Assembly: GCF_004123195.1 (NCBI RefSeq)
Contig: NZ_SDLI01000001.1
Span: 360,133-424,132, forward strand
Origin: Ammoniphilus sp. CFH 90114
GTDB taxonomy: Bacteria > Bacillota > Bacilli > Aneurinibacillales > RAOX-1
Direction of reading: 5' to 3'
DNA length: 64,000 nt
This document shows positions 26,884 to 36,438 of this stretch, piece after piece. The position numbers and the translations under genes are program-made. The notes beneath the pieces were generated by a model. The model was not told the DNA's origin. It did not search any database and saw only the letters and a program-made list of their open reading frames with translations. Position 1 is the stretch's first letter, and each line of letters opens with the position of its first letter.

Positions 26884-27375
26884 GTGGCATTGACTCCATT
26901 AGATATTCATAATAAGGAATTTAGTAAAGCCTTTCGTGGGTATGATGAAGATGAAGTAAACGAGTTTCTGGATCAAATTATTAAAGATATGGAGATCTTA
27001 ATTAAAGAAAAGCGCGAATTAGAAGAAAAAGTAGGTGCCATTACGGAGCGCTTAAATCATTTCACGAATATAGAAGAAACCTTGAGTAAGTCCATTCTCG
27101 TTGCTCAAGAAACGGCTGAAGAAGTAAAAAATAATGCTCGGAAAGAATCGCAACTGATTATCAAGGAAGCTGAGAAAAATGCGGATCGAATTATTAATGA
27201 AGCATTATCAAAATCTCGAAAAGTAGTAATGGAGATAGAGGAATTAAAGAAAAAAGCGGCCGTTTACCGTATCCGATTCCGCAGCTTGTTAGAAGCACAG
27301 TTAGAGATGCTAGATAGCGGGGACTGGGAAAGGTTCGAGAAAATAGAAGAAGAACTTATTTCGGAAAAAGAGTAA
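26884..27375 (+). CDS. divIVA: Cell division initiation / polarity protein DivIVA
   Basis: A 163-residue coiled-coil protein that senses negative membrane curvature at poles and septa. The N-terminal lipid-binding domain LTPLDIHNKEFSKAFRGYDED carries F17 and R18, the membrane-inserting pair, and is followed by two coiled-coil blocks (about 28-60 and 70-140). GTG at 26884 gives this standard N-terminus and follows GGAGGTG by 6 bases; an earlier in-frame GTG is part of that site. B. subtilis DivIVA has 164 residues. Confidence 0.95.
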   Translation: MALTPLDIHNKEFSKAFRGYDEDEVNEFLDQIIKDMEILIKEKRELEEKVGAITERLNHFTNIEETLSKSILVAQETAEEVKNNARKESQLIIKEAEKNADRIINEALSKSRKVVMEIEELKKKAAVYRIRFRSLLEAQLEMLDSGDWERFEKIEEELISEKE

Positions 27376-27437
27376 GACTTGAACTGGAGTAGGATTAGAG
27401 TTATAATTGTCTAAATCTTTTTCTCCTGTTAACCAAA

Positions 27438-27476
27438 AGCAGGAGCCTTCTTCATGGAATGAAGAAGGCTTTTGCT
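27438..27476 (+). terminator. Hairpin terminator after divIVA
   Basis: A perfect 12-bp stem (27444-27455 with 27459-27470) with a GGA loop, extended by a further six to eight pairs including G-T. The T run is short and lies inside the extended stem. It probably ends the pgeF-divIVA transcript. Confidence 0.75.
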
Positions 27477-27502
27477 CGTCTATGACTTATGTTTAGTAAT
27501 GT

Positions 27503-27530
27503 TTGTCTAATTCCTTATTTTTTCTACAAT
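27503..27530 (+). promoter_or_regulatory. Candidate sigma-A promoter of ileS
   Basis: TTGTCT (27503-27508), 16 bases, TACAAT (27525-27530). It lies about 40 bp before the ileS start codon. No T-box leader fits in this short distance. Confidence 0.5.
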
Positions 27531-27567
27531 AATGTAGATATCAACTTTTTGTAGGAGTGAAGCCGGT

Positions 27568-30324
27568 ATGGATTATAGTAAGACACTGAATTTACCCAAG
27601 ACAGATTTTCCCATGCGTGGAAATCTGCCTACTCGTGAGCCTGAGATGCAGGCTTGGTGGGATGAAATAGATATTTATAGTAAAGTGCAGGAACGGACAG
27701 CCGGCAGACCTAAGTTTATCCTTCATGATGGGCCTCCATATGCCAACGGAGATATTCATATTGGACATGCTTTAAATAAAGTGATAAAGGATATGATTGT
27801 CCGATACAAGTCCATGAACGGATTTGATGCACCTTATGTTCCAGGTTGGGATACGCACGGCTTGCCTATTGAGCATGCCATCATTAAGAATGAAAAAATT
27901 GACCGTCATAAGGTAGGGACAGCAGAATTCAGAGAGCGTTGTGCGGAGTATGCTTACTCCTATATTGACAGGCAGCGTGGACAGTTTATGCGCTTGGGTG
28001 TTAGAGGAGACTGGCAGAATCCATATATTACATTAAAGCCAGAATACGAAGCAAGACAGATTCGTGTCTTTGGTGAAATGGCCAAAAAAGGCTATATCTA
28101 TAAAGGGTTAAAAGCTGTATACTGGTCCCCTTCATCTGAAACGGCTTTAGCTGAAGCTGAAATTGAGTACCAAGATAAGCGTTCCGCTTCCATTTATGTT
28201 AAATTCCCGGTAGTGGATGGAAAAGGAAAGCTAGAAGAGAATATGAAGGTGGTCATCTGGACGACCACACCATGGACGATTCCTGCGAATCTTGCTATTG
28301 CCATTAACCCAGAACTGGAATATGCGGTTGTCGAAGCAGCAGGTGAACAATTGGTACTGGCTTCTGGTTTAGTTGAAGCGGTAGCGAAAACGGTAGGATG
28401 GGAAGAGTATACGGTAGTAAAAACCTTTAAGGGTGAAGAGTTGGAGGGTGTTGTTTGTCATCATCCATTCTATGACCGTACTTCTCCATTATTGCTTGGA
28501 GACCATGTTACCTTGGATGCAGGGACCGGTTGTGTACACACAGCACCTGGACATGGTGAAGAAGACTTTAATTTAGGACAGAAGTATGGGCTGGCTGTTC
28601 TCTGCCCAGTTGATGATAAAGGTAACTTTACGAAGGAAGCTCCAGGATTCGAAGGCTTGTTCTATGATGATGCGAATAAGGTCATTACAGAAAAGCTGAA
28701 AGAAGTAGGAGCCCTACTTCACTTGAATTTTATTACTCACCAATATCCACATGACTGGCGTAGTAAGCAACCCGTCATTTACCGAGCAACAGAACAGTGG
28801 TTTGCCTCTATTGATGGCTTCCGTGAACAATTGTTAAACTCCATCAAAGAGGTAAAATGGATTCCTGCTTGGGGAGAACAGCGTCTCCATAACATGGTAG
28901 CAGATCGTAACGATTGGTGTATTTCCCGTCAGAGAGTATGGGGAGTTCCCATTCCCATGTTCTATTGCCGAGATTGTAATACAGAGATCATTAATGATCA
29001 AACCATTGACCATGTGGCTAACCTATTCCGTCAAGAAGGATCACAAGCATGGTTTACAAAAGATATTTCTGAGCTTGTTCCAGCCGATCTTAAGTGTCCT
29101 GAATGTGGAACGAAGGAGTTCCGTAAGGAAACAGATATCATGGATGTATGGTTTGATTCTGGTTCAAGTCATGAAGCTGTGTTAAATGAAAGAGATGATT
29201 TGGCTTGGCCAGCTGACTTGTACTTAGAAGGATCCGACCAGTACCGTGGTTGGTTCAACTCTTCTTTATCAACATCCGTTGCTGTTCACGGACGTGCCCC
29301 ATACAAAGGAGTCCTAAGTCACGGCTTTGTTCTTGATGGGGAAGGCAGAAAGATGTCTAAATCCCTTGGTAATGTTGTGATTCCTGCTGAAGTGATGAAT
29401 AAGCTTGGAGCAGATATTCTTCGTTTATGGGTTGCTTCTGTTGACTATACAGCTGATGTAAGAATCTCTGATAAAATTATGACTCAGATTGCTGAGTCAT
29501 ACCGTAAAATTAGGAACACATTCCGTTTTCTATTAGGAAACCTAGAAGGCTTTGATCCTACAACGGACAGAGTTGAATTTAAAAACTTCCCGGAACTTGA
29601 TCAATATGTTTGGATTAAGATGCAACAAGTGATTGAACAAGCATTGAAGTCCTATGATCAGTATCAGTTCCATTCGGTGCTCCATGCCGTACACAATTTC
29701 TGCACCATTGACTTGAGTCAGTTCTATCTCGATGTCTCTAAAGATCGTCTTTACACAGAAGGTCCTAAGTCGGAAGAGAGACGAGCGGCTCAGACCTTGA
29801 TGTATGATTTGTTAGTTTCATTGGTGAAACTTACGGCTCCTATTCTTCCTCATACGGCAGATGAAGTCTGGAAGTATATTCCGGGAATGGAGACGTTAAG
29901 CGCACAGCTTACTGATATGCCTAAGCCTCAAGCCGAAGTTATGAATGCTGAGCTCGTAGCGAAGTGGGATCAGTTCCTTGAGCTCCGTGACGATGTTCTT
30001 AAGGCATTAGAAGAAGCTCGTAAGGAAAAGGTAATTGGTCACTCACTAGGAGCGTCTGTTCATCTCTACCCAGATTCAGAAACTGCTGCTCTACTAGCGA
30101 AGTTTGATCGTTTGGATGAATTATTTATCGTTTCTGAAGTGAATGCCCATGAGGATCAAGTACCAGAAACGGCAGTGAAGTTTGAAAAGCTAGCTGTATT
30201 GGTCAAACAAGCTGAAGGGGAAAAGTGTGAGCGCTGCTGGATCGTAACTCCTGAAGTGGGACAAGTTGAGGAGCATCCAACGATCTGCCCTCGCTGTGCA
30301 AGTGTAATAAAAGAGCATTATTAA
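27568..30324 (+). CDS. ileS: Isoleucyl-tRNA synthetase
   Basis: A 918-residue class Ia aminoacyl-tRNA synthetase. The ATP-site HIGH motif is H64-I-G-H67 in [21 protein letters not shown] begins at K595 in [10 protein letters not shown]. The editing domain ([13 protein letters not shown] near 232) and the C-terminal zinc finger (CERCWIVTP and CPRCASVI near 885-912) are present, which is the common bacterial type of mupirocin-sensitive length. ATG start behind TAGGAGTGA. It forms its own transcript between a promoter and a strong terminator. Confidence 0.97.
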   Translation: MDYSKTLNLPKTDFPMRGNLPTREPEMQAWWDEIDIYSKVQERTAGRPKFILHDGPPYANGDIHIGHALNKVIKDMIVRYKSMNGFDAPYVPGWDTHGLPIEHAIIKNEKIDRHKVGTAEFRERCAEYAYSYIDRQRGQFMRLGVRGDWQNPYITLKPEYEARQIRVFGEMAKKGYIYKGLKAVYWSPSSETALAEAEIEYQDKRSASIYVKFPVVDGKGKLEENMKVVIWTTTPWTIPANLAIAINPELEYAVVEAAGEQLVLASGLVEAVAKTVGWEEYTVVKTFKGEELEGVVCHHPFYDRTSPLLLGDHVTLDAGTGCVHTAPGHGEEDFNLGQKYGLAVLCPVDDKGNFTKEAPGFEGLFYDDANKVITEKLKEVGALLHLNFITHQYPHDWRSKQPVIYRATEQWFASIDGFREQLLNSIKEVKWIPAWGEQRLHNMVADRNDWCISRQRVWGVPIPMFYCRDCNTEIINDQTIDHVANLFRQEGSQAWFTKDISELVPADLKCPECGTKEFRKETDIMDVWFDSGSSHEAVLNERDDLAWPADLYLEGSDQYRGWFNSSLSTSVAVHGRAPYKGVLSHGFVLDGEGRKMSKSLGNVVIPAEVMNKLGADILRLWVASVDYTADVRISDKIMTQIAESYRKIRNTFRFLLGNLEGFDPTTDRVEFKNFPELDQYVWIKMQQVIEQALKSYDQYQFHSVLHAVHNFCTIDLSQFYLDVSKDRLYTEGPKSEERRAAQTLMYDLLVSLVKLTAPILPHTADEVWKYIPGMETLSAQLTDMPKPQAEVMNAELVAKWDQFLELRDDVLKALEEARKEKVIGHSLGASVHLYPDSETAALLAKFDRLDELFIVSEVNAHEDQVPETAVKFEKLAVLVKQAEGEKCERCWIVTPEVGQVEEHPTICPRCASVIKEHY

Positions 30325-30335
30325 GAGGCAAAACG

Positions 30336-30383
30336 AAAAGGTGATAAATGATCGCGAAGGCGATTCATTTATCACCTTTTTTT
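30336..30383 (+). terminator. Intrinsic terminator after ileS
   Basis: A long stem (30336-30354 with 30361-30380, one bulge) with a 6-base loop, ending in seven T. Confidence 0.9.
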
Positions 30384-30417
30384 ATCGACAAAAGTAGAGG
30401 AGAAGAGGATACATATT

Positions 30418-30450
30418 CTGACAGACTTTTCCATTTTCTCTTATTATAAT
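30418..30450 (+). promoter_or_regulatory. Candidate promoter of the alpha-glucan cluster
   Basis: CTGACA at 30418-30423 is followed by TATTAT after 18 bases (30442-30447) and by a perfect TATAAT after 21 bases (30445-30450). Only the first pair has normal SigA spacing. It lies about 55 bp before the first gene of the cluster. Confidence 0.5.
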
Positions 30451-30505
30451 AGATAAGAATCTTAGCACACACGAAATGAAGAGCAGAAGGGAGGGACTTG
30501 ATGCA

Positions 30506-31132
30506 ATGGATGTCGATATTCAAGAGTTAAGAAAGAAAAAATTTACGATCGAACAGATTGCAGATCACTTAGGGATGACTGTAGGTCAGATCAAGTACAG
30601 ATTGTACAAAAAGAATCCTTTCCCTCAAGCCGTGGATAAACAGCCTAATCCATCTGTCTCGAGAAAAAAGCCTGCATTGCCAAACTACTACGGAGAGCAA
30701 GAAATCGTTTTGATGGTTCAAGGCCCAACCGTTCTCTTTACATATTGGGAAGTTACTTGGCCACTTATGTCCTTGGTCAGCGATTTCTTAGGTGCAGCTT
30801 ACGAGCATGTAACCAAAGTGATAAGAATATATGATGTGACGGATATATGGTTTGATGGAACCAATCATCATGGGTATCAGGAAGCCATGTTTGAAGACGG
30901 TACGGACAACTGGTTTTTCCATAACATGACCCCTAATCGAACCTATATAACGGAAATGGGAATTCTAAGAGACAACCATTATATTCCCCTCATGCGCTCC
31001 AAGCCTAAGGCTACTCCGAATAATCAAGAAGCTGGGGAATTTAGTCGATTGGTTGAAGTGACCCCGTCTGTTTCAAGTGAAAGAACCAAACCACGATGGT
31101 TTGAAAATTTTTCTACCTATTCAATTTATTAA
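30506..31132 (+). CDS. DUF4912 domain protein with N-terminal helix-turn-helix
   Basis: A 208-residue protein. Residues 10-35 (FTIEQIADHLGMTVGQIKYR) read as a helix-turn-helix; residues about 62-165 form a DUF4912 domain with YWEVTW near 87, TKVIRIYDVTDIW, and WFFHNMTPNRTYITEMGI, all-beta in character and resembling sugar-binding Ig-like folds. The tail is Pro/Ser-rich. DUF4912 genes often sit beside carbohydrate enzymes; function is unproven. It may sense or bind glucan and regulate this cluster. The in-frame ATG at 30506 follows AAGGGAGGGA; an ATG at 30476 lacks a ribosome binding site. The next start is 20 bp away. Confidence 0.75.
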   Translation: MDVDIQELRKKKFTIEQIADHLGMTVGQIKYRLYKKNPFPQAVDKQPNPSVSRKKPALPNYYGEQEIVLMVQGPTVLFTYWEVTWPLMSLVSDFLGAAYEHVTKVIRIYDVTDIWFDGTNHHGYQEAMFEDGTDNWFFHNMTPNRTYITEMGILRDNHYIPLMRSKPKATPNNQEAGEFSRLVEVTPSVSSERTKPRWFENFSTYSIY

Positions 31133-31152
31133 AATGCAAGGGGTTGAATTCC

Positions 31153-33999
31153 TTGGTTGATGGAAAAGAGCAAGGGTATCTGGCGCTCGTCCTCCATGCC
31201 CATTTACCTTACGTTAGACATATAGAAGAAGAATGCCTAGAAGAACGCTGGCTATTTGAAGCCATCACAGAAACTTATGTACCTTTGCTGCAGACGTTTG
31301 AGGATTTAGTTGAAGAAGGGGTGGACTTTCGTATTACGCTCTCTTTTTCACCGACTCTATTAACGATGCTTGCGGACACTCTTTTATTATCTCGATATGA
31401 GAGATATTTAACGAAATTAATAGATTTGTCAAAGCTTGAAGTGGCTAGAACTCGACGAGATGATCAGATTAACTCTTTGTCAGTCCGGTATTTAAAAACG
31501 TTTATAGGTATCCAAGAATACATGAGGCGTCATGGTTACGAGCTCATTCCACGTTTTAAGGAACTAGCGGAGAAAGGGGTTCTTGAGCTCATTTCGACAT
31601 CTGCTACACATGGATTTATGCCGGCTATGGAAACAGAGGAAGCAATCTATAGCCAATGGGAAGTAGGGCTGTCTACATTTGAACGCTACTTTGGGTTCCG
31701 TCCGAAAGGCGTTTGGTTGCCTGAGTGTGGCTATACTGCGGGTGTAGACCGTGTACTTCGTCAGTTGGGAGTACACTATTTCTTCTGTGATACGCATTCC
31801 TTAAAGCATGCGACTCCAAAGCCAAACAGAGGTATCTACGCTCCACTAATGACCGGATATGGTGTGCATGCTTTTGCCAGAGATCCTGAATCCTCATCTC
31901 AAGTCTGGAGTTCATATGATGGATATCCAGGAGATTATGATTATCGAGAATACTATCGGGACATTGGGTTTGATTTGCCCTTATCTTATATCAAGCCCTA
32001 TATCCATTCTGAGGGCATCCGAGTAAACACAGGCATCAAATATTACCGGATAACGGGGCAGGGAGATCATAAGGAACCTTATGTACCCGAATGGGCAATG
32101 AATAAGGCTGCCGACCATGCAGGGAATTTCTTGTTTAACCGTGAGCATCAGGTTCGTCACCATCGGGCTAACATGGATAGAAAACCTATCATTGTATCTC
32201 CTTACGATGCAGAGCTGTTTGGTCATTGGTGGTATGAAGGTCCACATTTTATCCGCCATCTATGTAAGAAGATTTACTATGACCAACAAGAGGTGAAAAT
32301 GATTACCCCTTCCGAATATCTGAACCTTTATCCTCACAGTGATACGGGGCATTTGCAGGAATCAAGCTGGGGGAGGAACGGCTATGGAGAGGTGTGGATT
32401 AATCCAGATAATGCCTGGATATACCGCCATTTGCACAAAGTGGAAAAAAGAATGGTGGAGTTAGTCGATCAAATGGATTCTCCTACCGCGCTTCAAGAGA
32501 GAGCGTTAAATCTAGCTGCCAAACAACTATTATTGGCACAGAGTAGTGACTGGGCATTTATCATAGATAATAAAACCATGGTGGAGTATGCCTTAAGAAG
32601 ACTTCAGGAGCACCTAGGAACATTCCATCAGCTTTATCTTGGCTTGAAATCTGGACTTCTAGATGAAGACTGGACCCGGGAGCTCGAGCAAAGCTATCCC
32701 ATTTTTGAGCATATGACGTATCGCGTCTATTCTCCAACCTATCAGCATAGATTAGCAGTAGCATCAGCCTTGCAAGAAGAGGCTTCTCCAACAAGAAGAA
32801 GGGTCCTTATGTTGTCTTGGGAGTATCCTCCTAAAATTGTTGGAGGACTATCTCGTGCTGTCTATGATCTTTCAAGATCCCTTGCTAATCAAGGTGAAGA
32901 AATTCACGTTCTGACTAGTCACGTAGATGGCTGTCCTTCCTTTGAGTGTATAGAAGGTGTTTATGTTCATCGTCTCCCTTGCCTTCGAGAGAATGATAGA
33001 GTGGATTTTATAGATTGGGTTCTTCAATTAAATATAGAAATGGTTTGTTATGTAGAGAAATGTGTAAATAACGGGATTCGTTTTGACTGTATTCATGCAC
33101 ATGACTGGCTGGTTTCCTCAGCTGCCCGTGAATTAAAAAGAACATATCAGCTACCTTTAGTGACTACTATACATGCTACGGAGTTTGGTAGAAATCAAGG
33201 TATTTATTCGGATCTCCAACATAAAATTCATGATCAGGAATGTAAATTGACCAATGTTGCGGATAAGGTCATTGTCTGCAGTCAATATATGGCCAAGGAA
33301 GTCATCCAATTATTTGACCTACCCGAAGAAAAAGTTTTCGTTATCCCTAATGGAGTAGATCAACAGAAAGTGAAGTATAATCCAGAATCCTCTTTTCAAC
33401 GTACTGATTATGCTCTTGCTGATGAGAAGATGATTTTTTTCGTGGGTCGACTCGTTAGAGAAAAGGGAGCTCAATACCTAATTGAAGTCGCATCGGAAGT
33501 CCTTTCTGTTTGTCCTGAAGCGAAGTTTGTCATATCTGGAAAGGGGCCGATGAAGATTCAGCTAGAACAGATGGCTAAGGATCGAGGAGTTGCCCATAAA
33601 TTTTTATTTACTGGATTTATTTCGGATGAGCAAAGAAATGGTCTTCTTCATCATGCCTATCTTGCCGTTTTCCCTAGTATTTATGAGCCATTTGGTATTG
33701 TGGCTCTTGAGGCGATGGCATCAGGTACCCCTGTCCTTGTCTCAGATACCGGAGGGTTGTCAGAGATTGTCCTTCATGGGGTAAATGGGTTGAAGATCTA
33801 CCCGGGTCATCCAAATTCACTGAAGGATCAATTAATCTATGCCCTTACCCATGAGCAGGAGATTCAAGGGATGGCTCAGTCTGCCTTAAATATGATAAAC
33901 GAAGCCTATCAATGGAAGGACTTGAGCAGGATGACAAAAGAGATTTACGACTCATTACCAATGGCCTTAGATTATGTCCTAGTGAAAAGGGAGGAATAG
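31153..33999 (+). CDS. GH57 alpha-glucan branching enzyme fused to a GT4/GT5-type glycosyltransferase
   Basis: A 948-residue two-enzyme fusion. The N-terminal half (about 5-535) is a GH57 (DUF1957-type) domain: LVLHAHLPYVRH at the start, nucleophile candidate E191 in WLPECGY and acid candidate D352 in PYDAELFGHWW, matching the E183/D354 pair of archaeal GH57 branching enzymes. The C-terminal half (about 550-948) is a GT-B glycosyltransferase: LSWEYPPKIVGGLSRAVYD, HAHDWL, and the donor-site motif E845-P-F-G-I-V-A-L-E853. Together they could elongate and branch alpha-1,4-glucan. TTG at 31153 is used because AAGGGG lies 9 bases upstream. The 3' neighbour makes or regulates a sugar nucleotide, the likely donor. 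Confidence 0.82.
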   Translation: MVDGKEQGYLALVLHAHLPYVRHIEEECLEERWLFEAITETYVPLLQTFEDLVEEGVDFRITLSFSPTLLTMLADTLLLSRYERYLTKLIDLSKLEVARTRRDDQINSLSVRYLKTFIGIQEYMRRHGYELIPRFKELAEKGVLELISTSATHGFMPAMETEEAIYSQWEVGLSTFERYFGFRPKGVWLPECGYTAGVDRVLRQLGVHYFFCDTHSLKHATPKPNRGIYAPLMTGYGVHAFARDPESSSQVWSSYDGYPGDYDYREYYRDIGFDLPLSYIKPYIHSEGIRVNTGIKYYRITGQGDHKEPYVPEWAMNKAADHAGNFLFNREHQVRHHRANMDRKPIIVSPYDAELFGHWWYEGPHFIRHLCKKIYYDQQEVKMITPSEYLNLYPHSDTGHLQESSWGRNGYGEVWINPDNAWIYRHLHKVEKRMVELVDQMDSPTALQERALNLAAKQLLLAQSSDWAFIIDNKTMVEYALRRLQEHLGTFHQLYLGLKSGLLDEDWTRELEQSYPIFEHMTYRVYSPTYQHRLAVASALQEEASPTRRRVLMLSWEYPPKIVGGLSRAVYDLSRSLANQGEEIHVLTSHVDGCPSFECIEGVYVHRLPCLRENDRVDFIDWVLQLNIEMVCYVEKCVNNGIRFDCIHAHDWLVSSAARELKRTYQLPLVTTIHATEFGRNQGIYSDLQHKIHDQECKLTNVADKVIVCSQYMAKEVIQLFDLPEEKVFVIPNGVDQQKVKYNPESSFQRTDYALADEKMIFFVGRLVREKGAQYLIEVASEVLSVCPEAKFVISGKGPMKIQLEQMAKDRGVAHKFLFTGFISDEQRNGLLHHAYLAVFPSIYEPFGIVALEAMASGTPVLVSDTGGLSEIVLHGVNGLKIYPGHPNSLKDQLIYALTHEQEIQGMAQSALNMINEAYQWKDLSRMTKEIYDSLPMALDYVLVKREE

Positions 34000-34003
34000 A
34001 AGC

Positions 34004-36424
34004 ATGAAAGCGGTCATTATGGCAGGTGGAAAGGGCACTCGTCTTCGTCCTTTAACGTCAAATATGCCAAAACCTATGGTTCCTTTACTTGGGCGGCCAT
34101 GCATGGAATATATTATAGAGTTGTTAAAGCGTTATGGTATAACGGAAATTGCAGTGACGTTACAATACCTTCCAGAATCTATCAAAAGTTATTTTGGTGA
34201 TGGGTCCGATTTTGGAGTCCATATTGTCTATTTCGAAGAAAGTCGCCCATTAGGAACAGCTGGAAGTGTGAAAAATTGTGAGGAGTTTTTAAATGACCGC
34301 TTTCTTGTAATTAGTGGTGATGCTTTAACCGATTTTGATTTGCAGCGAGCGCTTGACTTCCACGCTGCTAAACAGGCGACAGCTACTCTTGTTCTCACCC
34401 AGGTAGATAACCCATTGGAATACGGCGTCGTCATGACAAATGAAGAAGGAAATGTGACACGTTTCCTAGAAAAGCCAACTTGGAGCGAAGTATTTAGTGA
34501 TACGGTAAATACAGGGATTTATATTATAGAACCAGAAGTATTAGAGCTTTTTGAGAAAGATATTGAATTTGATTTTAGTAAAGACCTATTTCCAATGTTG
34601 CTGTCTCAAGGGAAAAAACTAATGGGGTATGTAGCTGAAGGATATTGGTCTGATATTGGCAATCTTGAGATTTACCGTACAGCACAATTCGATCTATTAG
34701 ACGGTATCGTTGAAGCAAAAATTAAAGCCAAGGAGTATGCGCCAGGTATTTATGCAGAAGGAGATGTTTATATTGCCCATTCAACACAAGTAACTGCCCC
34801 TGCTTTTATTGGGAGAGGAACTTTAATTGAAGGTGGCGCAACAATTGAGGGCTACACAATCACTGGCAGAAATAACATCATAAAGGAAGGGGCGCTGCTA
34901 AGCAAAGCAATTCTATGGGACCATAATTTCGTAAGTAGCAAAGCAGAGGTTGTGGGCGCTACCATTTGTCATCGGACATTGCTCGGTGAGGGTTCACAAA
35001 TAGCTGAAGGCGTTGTGATGGGGGATGACTGTCGGATCGGTTCTAAAGCCCATATTAAAGCAGGGGTGAAGATATGGCCGAATAAGGATGTGGAAAGCAA
35101 TTCTACGGTTCACTCTTCTCTTATTTGGGGGGTTAAGCTGTCCAAAGCTTTATTTAGCTCATATGGTATTAAAGGGATTTCCAATATTGATATTACTCCG
35201 GATTTTGCTGCCCGATTGGCTGCAGCGATGGCTAGCGTATTTAAACCCGGTGCTACCGTGAGTTTAAGCAGTTGTACCCACTCATTTTCCCGATTACTTA
35301 AGATGTCTATGATGGCGGGCCTGAATGCTGCGGGACTTCATACGGTTGATTTTGGTCCTACCATTTCAGCTGCGGCTAGGTATGGTGTGAAAGCTTATTC
35401 CACGGATTGGGGAGTGCATATTCGAACGGGAACAGAGCAGAACGGGGAGACCGTGATCGAAGTACTGGACCATCAAGGATTACCTATATGCAAAAATACA
35501 GAAAGAAAAATTGAAAATTCCTATTGGCAGGAAGACTTCTCTAGGGCCACCGTAGACAAAGTGGGAATGCACCGTCTTCACCCTGTTCTCGCTGATGATT
35601 ATATAGGGGCCTTGAAACGAGGAATACCAGTAGAGCAAGTGATGTCTAGCAAATTTCAATTGGTTCTTGACTATGATTCTACCGTATTAGGACAATCAGC
35701 GATGTCTCTGTTGTCTAGTATGGGGTGCCGTGTCATACAAATGAACTCAGATGACCGATCTCACTTAGGGGAATTAATCGAGACCGTGAAAAAGAATAAG
35801 GCTGATCTAGGTGTCCGAATGGACCGCGATGCTAGGAAGTATACATTCGTCACGGATGAAGGAAAAGCCATCAGTGATGATATGATGATTGCTTTACACC
35901 TATTGATTCACAGCGATCAGGAAATAAAGGGGACGGTACGATTAGGTATTCCGGTTAGTGCACCTCGAGAAATAGAACGATTAGCTACCCAACTCAACAC
36001 GGAAGTGTTGCGTACAAAGGAAAGTGCCAGGGAAATGATGCAGGCAGTCCGAAGCATTCCCTTCCAGCCTTTATTTGATGCACTCTATAGTATGGTCAAA
36101 GTCATTGGTTATTTAGCTGAGAAGAGACTGCTGTTATCCGATCTCATGCAGGGGTTGCCTTCTTTCCATATGGCTCGTCAAGCTGTATTCTGCGACTGGA
36201 AGAACAAGGGCAAGGTGATGCGCATGATGATGGAAGAGACGAAGGGAAAACAAGTTGAATTATTAGATGGAATTAAAGTTTATGACTCAGACGGTTGGGT
36301 CCTCATTATGCCGGACATGGATCAGCCTCATTTTCGTGTCATTACTCAGGGGGCTTCAAAGGAAATTGCTTCTACGCTTGCTAAGACTTATGCCGAGCGG
36401 ATACAAAAATATCAAACCATATAG
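34004..36424 (+). CDS. Sugar-1-phosphate nucleotidyltransferase fused to a degenerate phosphohexomutase
   Basis: An 806-residue fusion beginning four bases after the previous stop. Residues 1-230 are a nucleotidyltransferase: MAGGKGTRLRPLTSNMPKPMVP at the start, LVISGDALTDFD near 103 and FLEKP near 156. A left-handed beta-helix of hexapeptide repeats spans about 245-370. Residues 380-800 resemble a phosphoglucomutase/phosphomannomutase, but the catalytic TASHNP loop is replaced by HIRTGTEQNG (472-481) and the metal loop DGDGDR by D607-R-D-A-R-K. The mutase part is therefore probably inactive. Annotated relatives are called mannose-1-phosphate guanylyltransferase; glucose-1-phosphate is as likely from the context. 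Confidence 0.8.
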   Translation: MKAVIMAGGKGTRLRPLTSNMPKPMVPLLGRPCMEYIIELLKRYGITEIAVTLQYLPESIKSYFGDGSDFGVHIVYFEESRPLGTAGSVKNCEEFLNDRFLVISGDALTDFDLQRALDFHAAKQATATLVLTQVDNPLEYGVVMTNEEGNVTRFLEKPTWSEVFSDTVNTGIYIIEPEVLELFEKDIEFDFSKDLFPMLLSQGKKLMGYVAEGYWSDIGNLEIYRTAQFDLLDGIVEAKIKAKEYAPGIYAEGDVYIAHSTQVTAPAFIGRGTLIEGGATIEGYTITGRNNIIKEGALLSKAILWDHNFVSSKAEVVGATICHRTLLGEGSQIAEGVVMGDDCRIGSKAHIKAGVKIWPNKDVESNSTVHSSLIWGVKLSKALFSSYGIKGISNIDITPDFAARLAAAMASVFKPGATVSLSSCTHSFSRLLKMSMMAGLNAAGLHTVDFGPTISAAARYGVKAYSTDWGVHIRTGTEQNGETVIEVLDHQGLPICKNTERKIENSYWQEDFSRATVDKVGMHRLHPVLADDYIGALKRGIPVEQVMSSKFQLVLDYDSTVLGQSAMSLLSSMGCRVIQMNSDDRSHLGELIETVKKNKADLGVRMDRDARKYTFVTDEGKAISDDMMIALHLLIHSDQEIKGTVRLGIPVSAPREIERLATQLNTEVLRTKESAREMMQAVRSIPFQPLFDALYSMVKVIGYLAEKRLLLSDLMQGLPSFHMARQAVFCDWKNKGKVMRMMMEETKGKQVELLDGIKVYDSDGWVLIMPDMDQPHFRVITQGASKEIASTLAKTYAERIQKYQTI

Positions 36425-36438
36425 GATGTGATGCATTT

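Noticed and set aside
27376-27567. T-box riboswitch before ileS
   Set aside because: T-box leaders are common before ileS, but the gap has no AGGGTGGNACCGCG motif and is too short after the divIVA hairpin.
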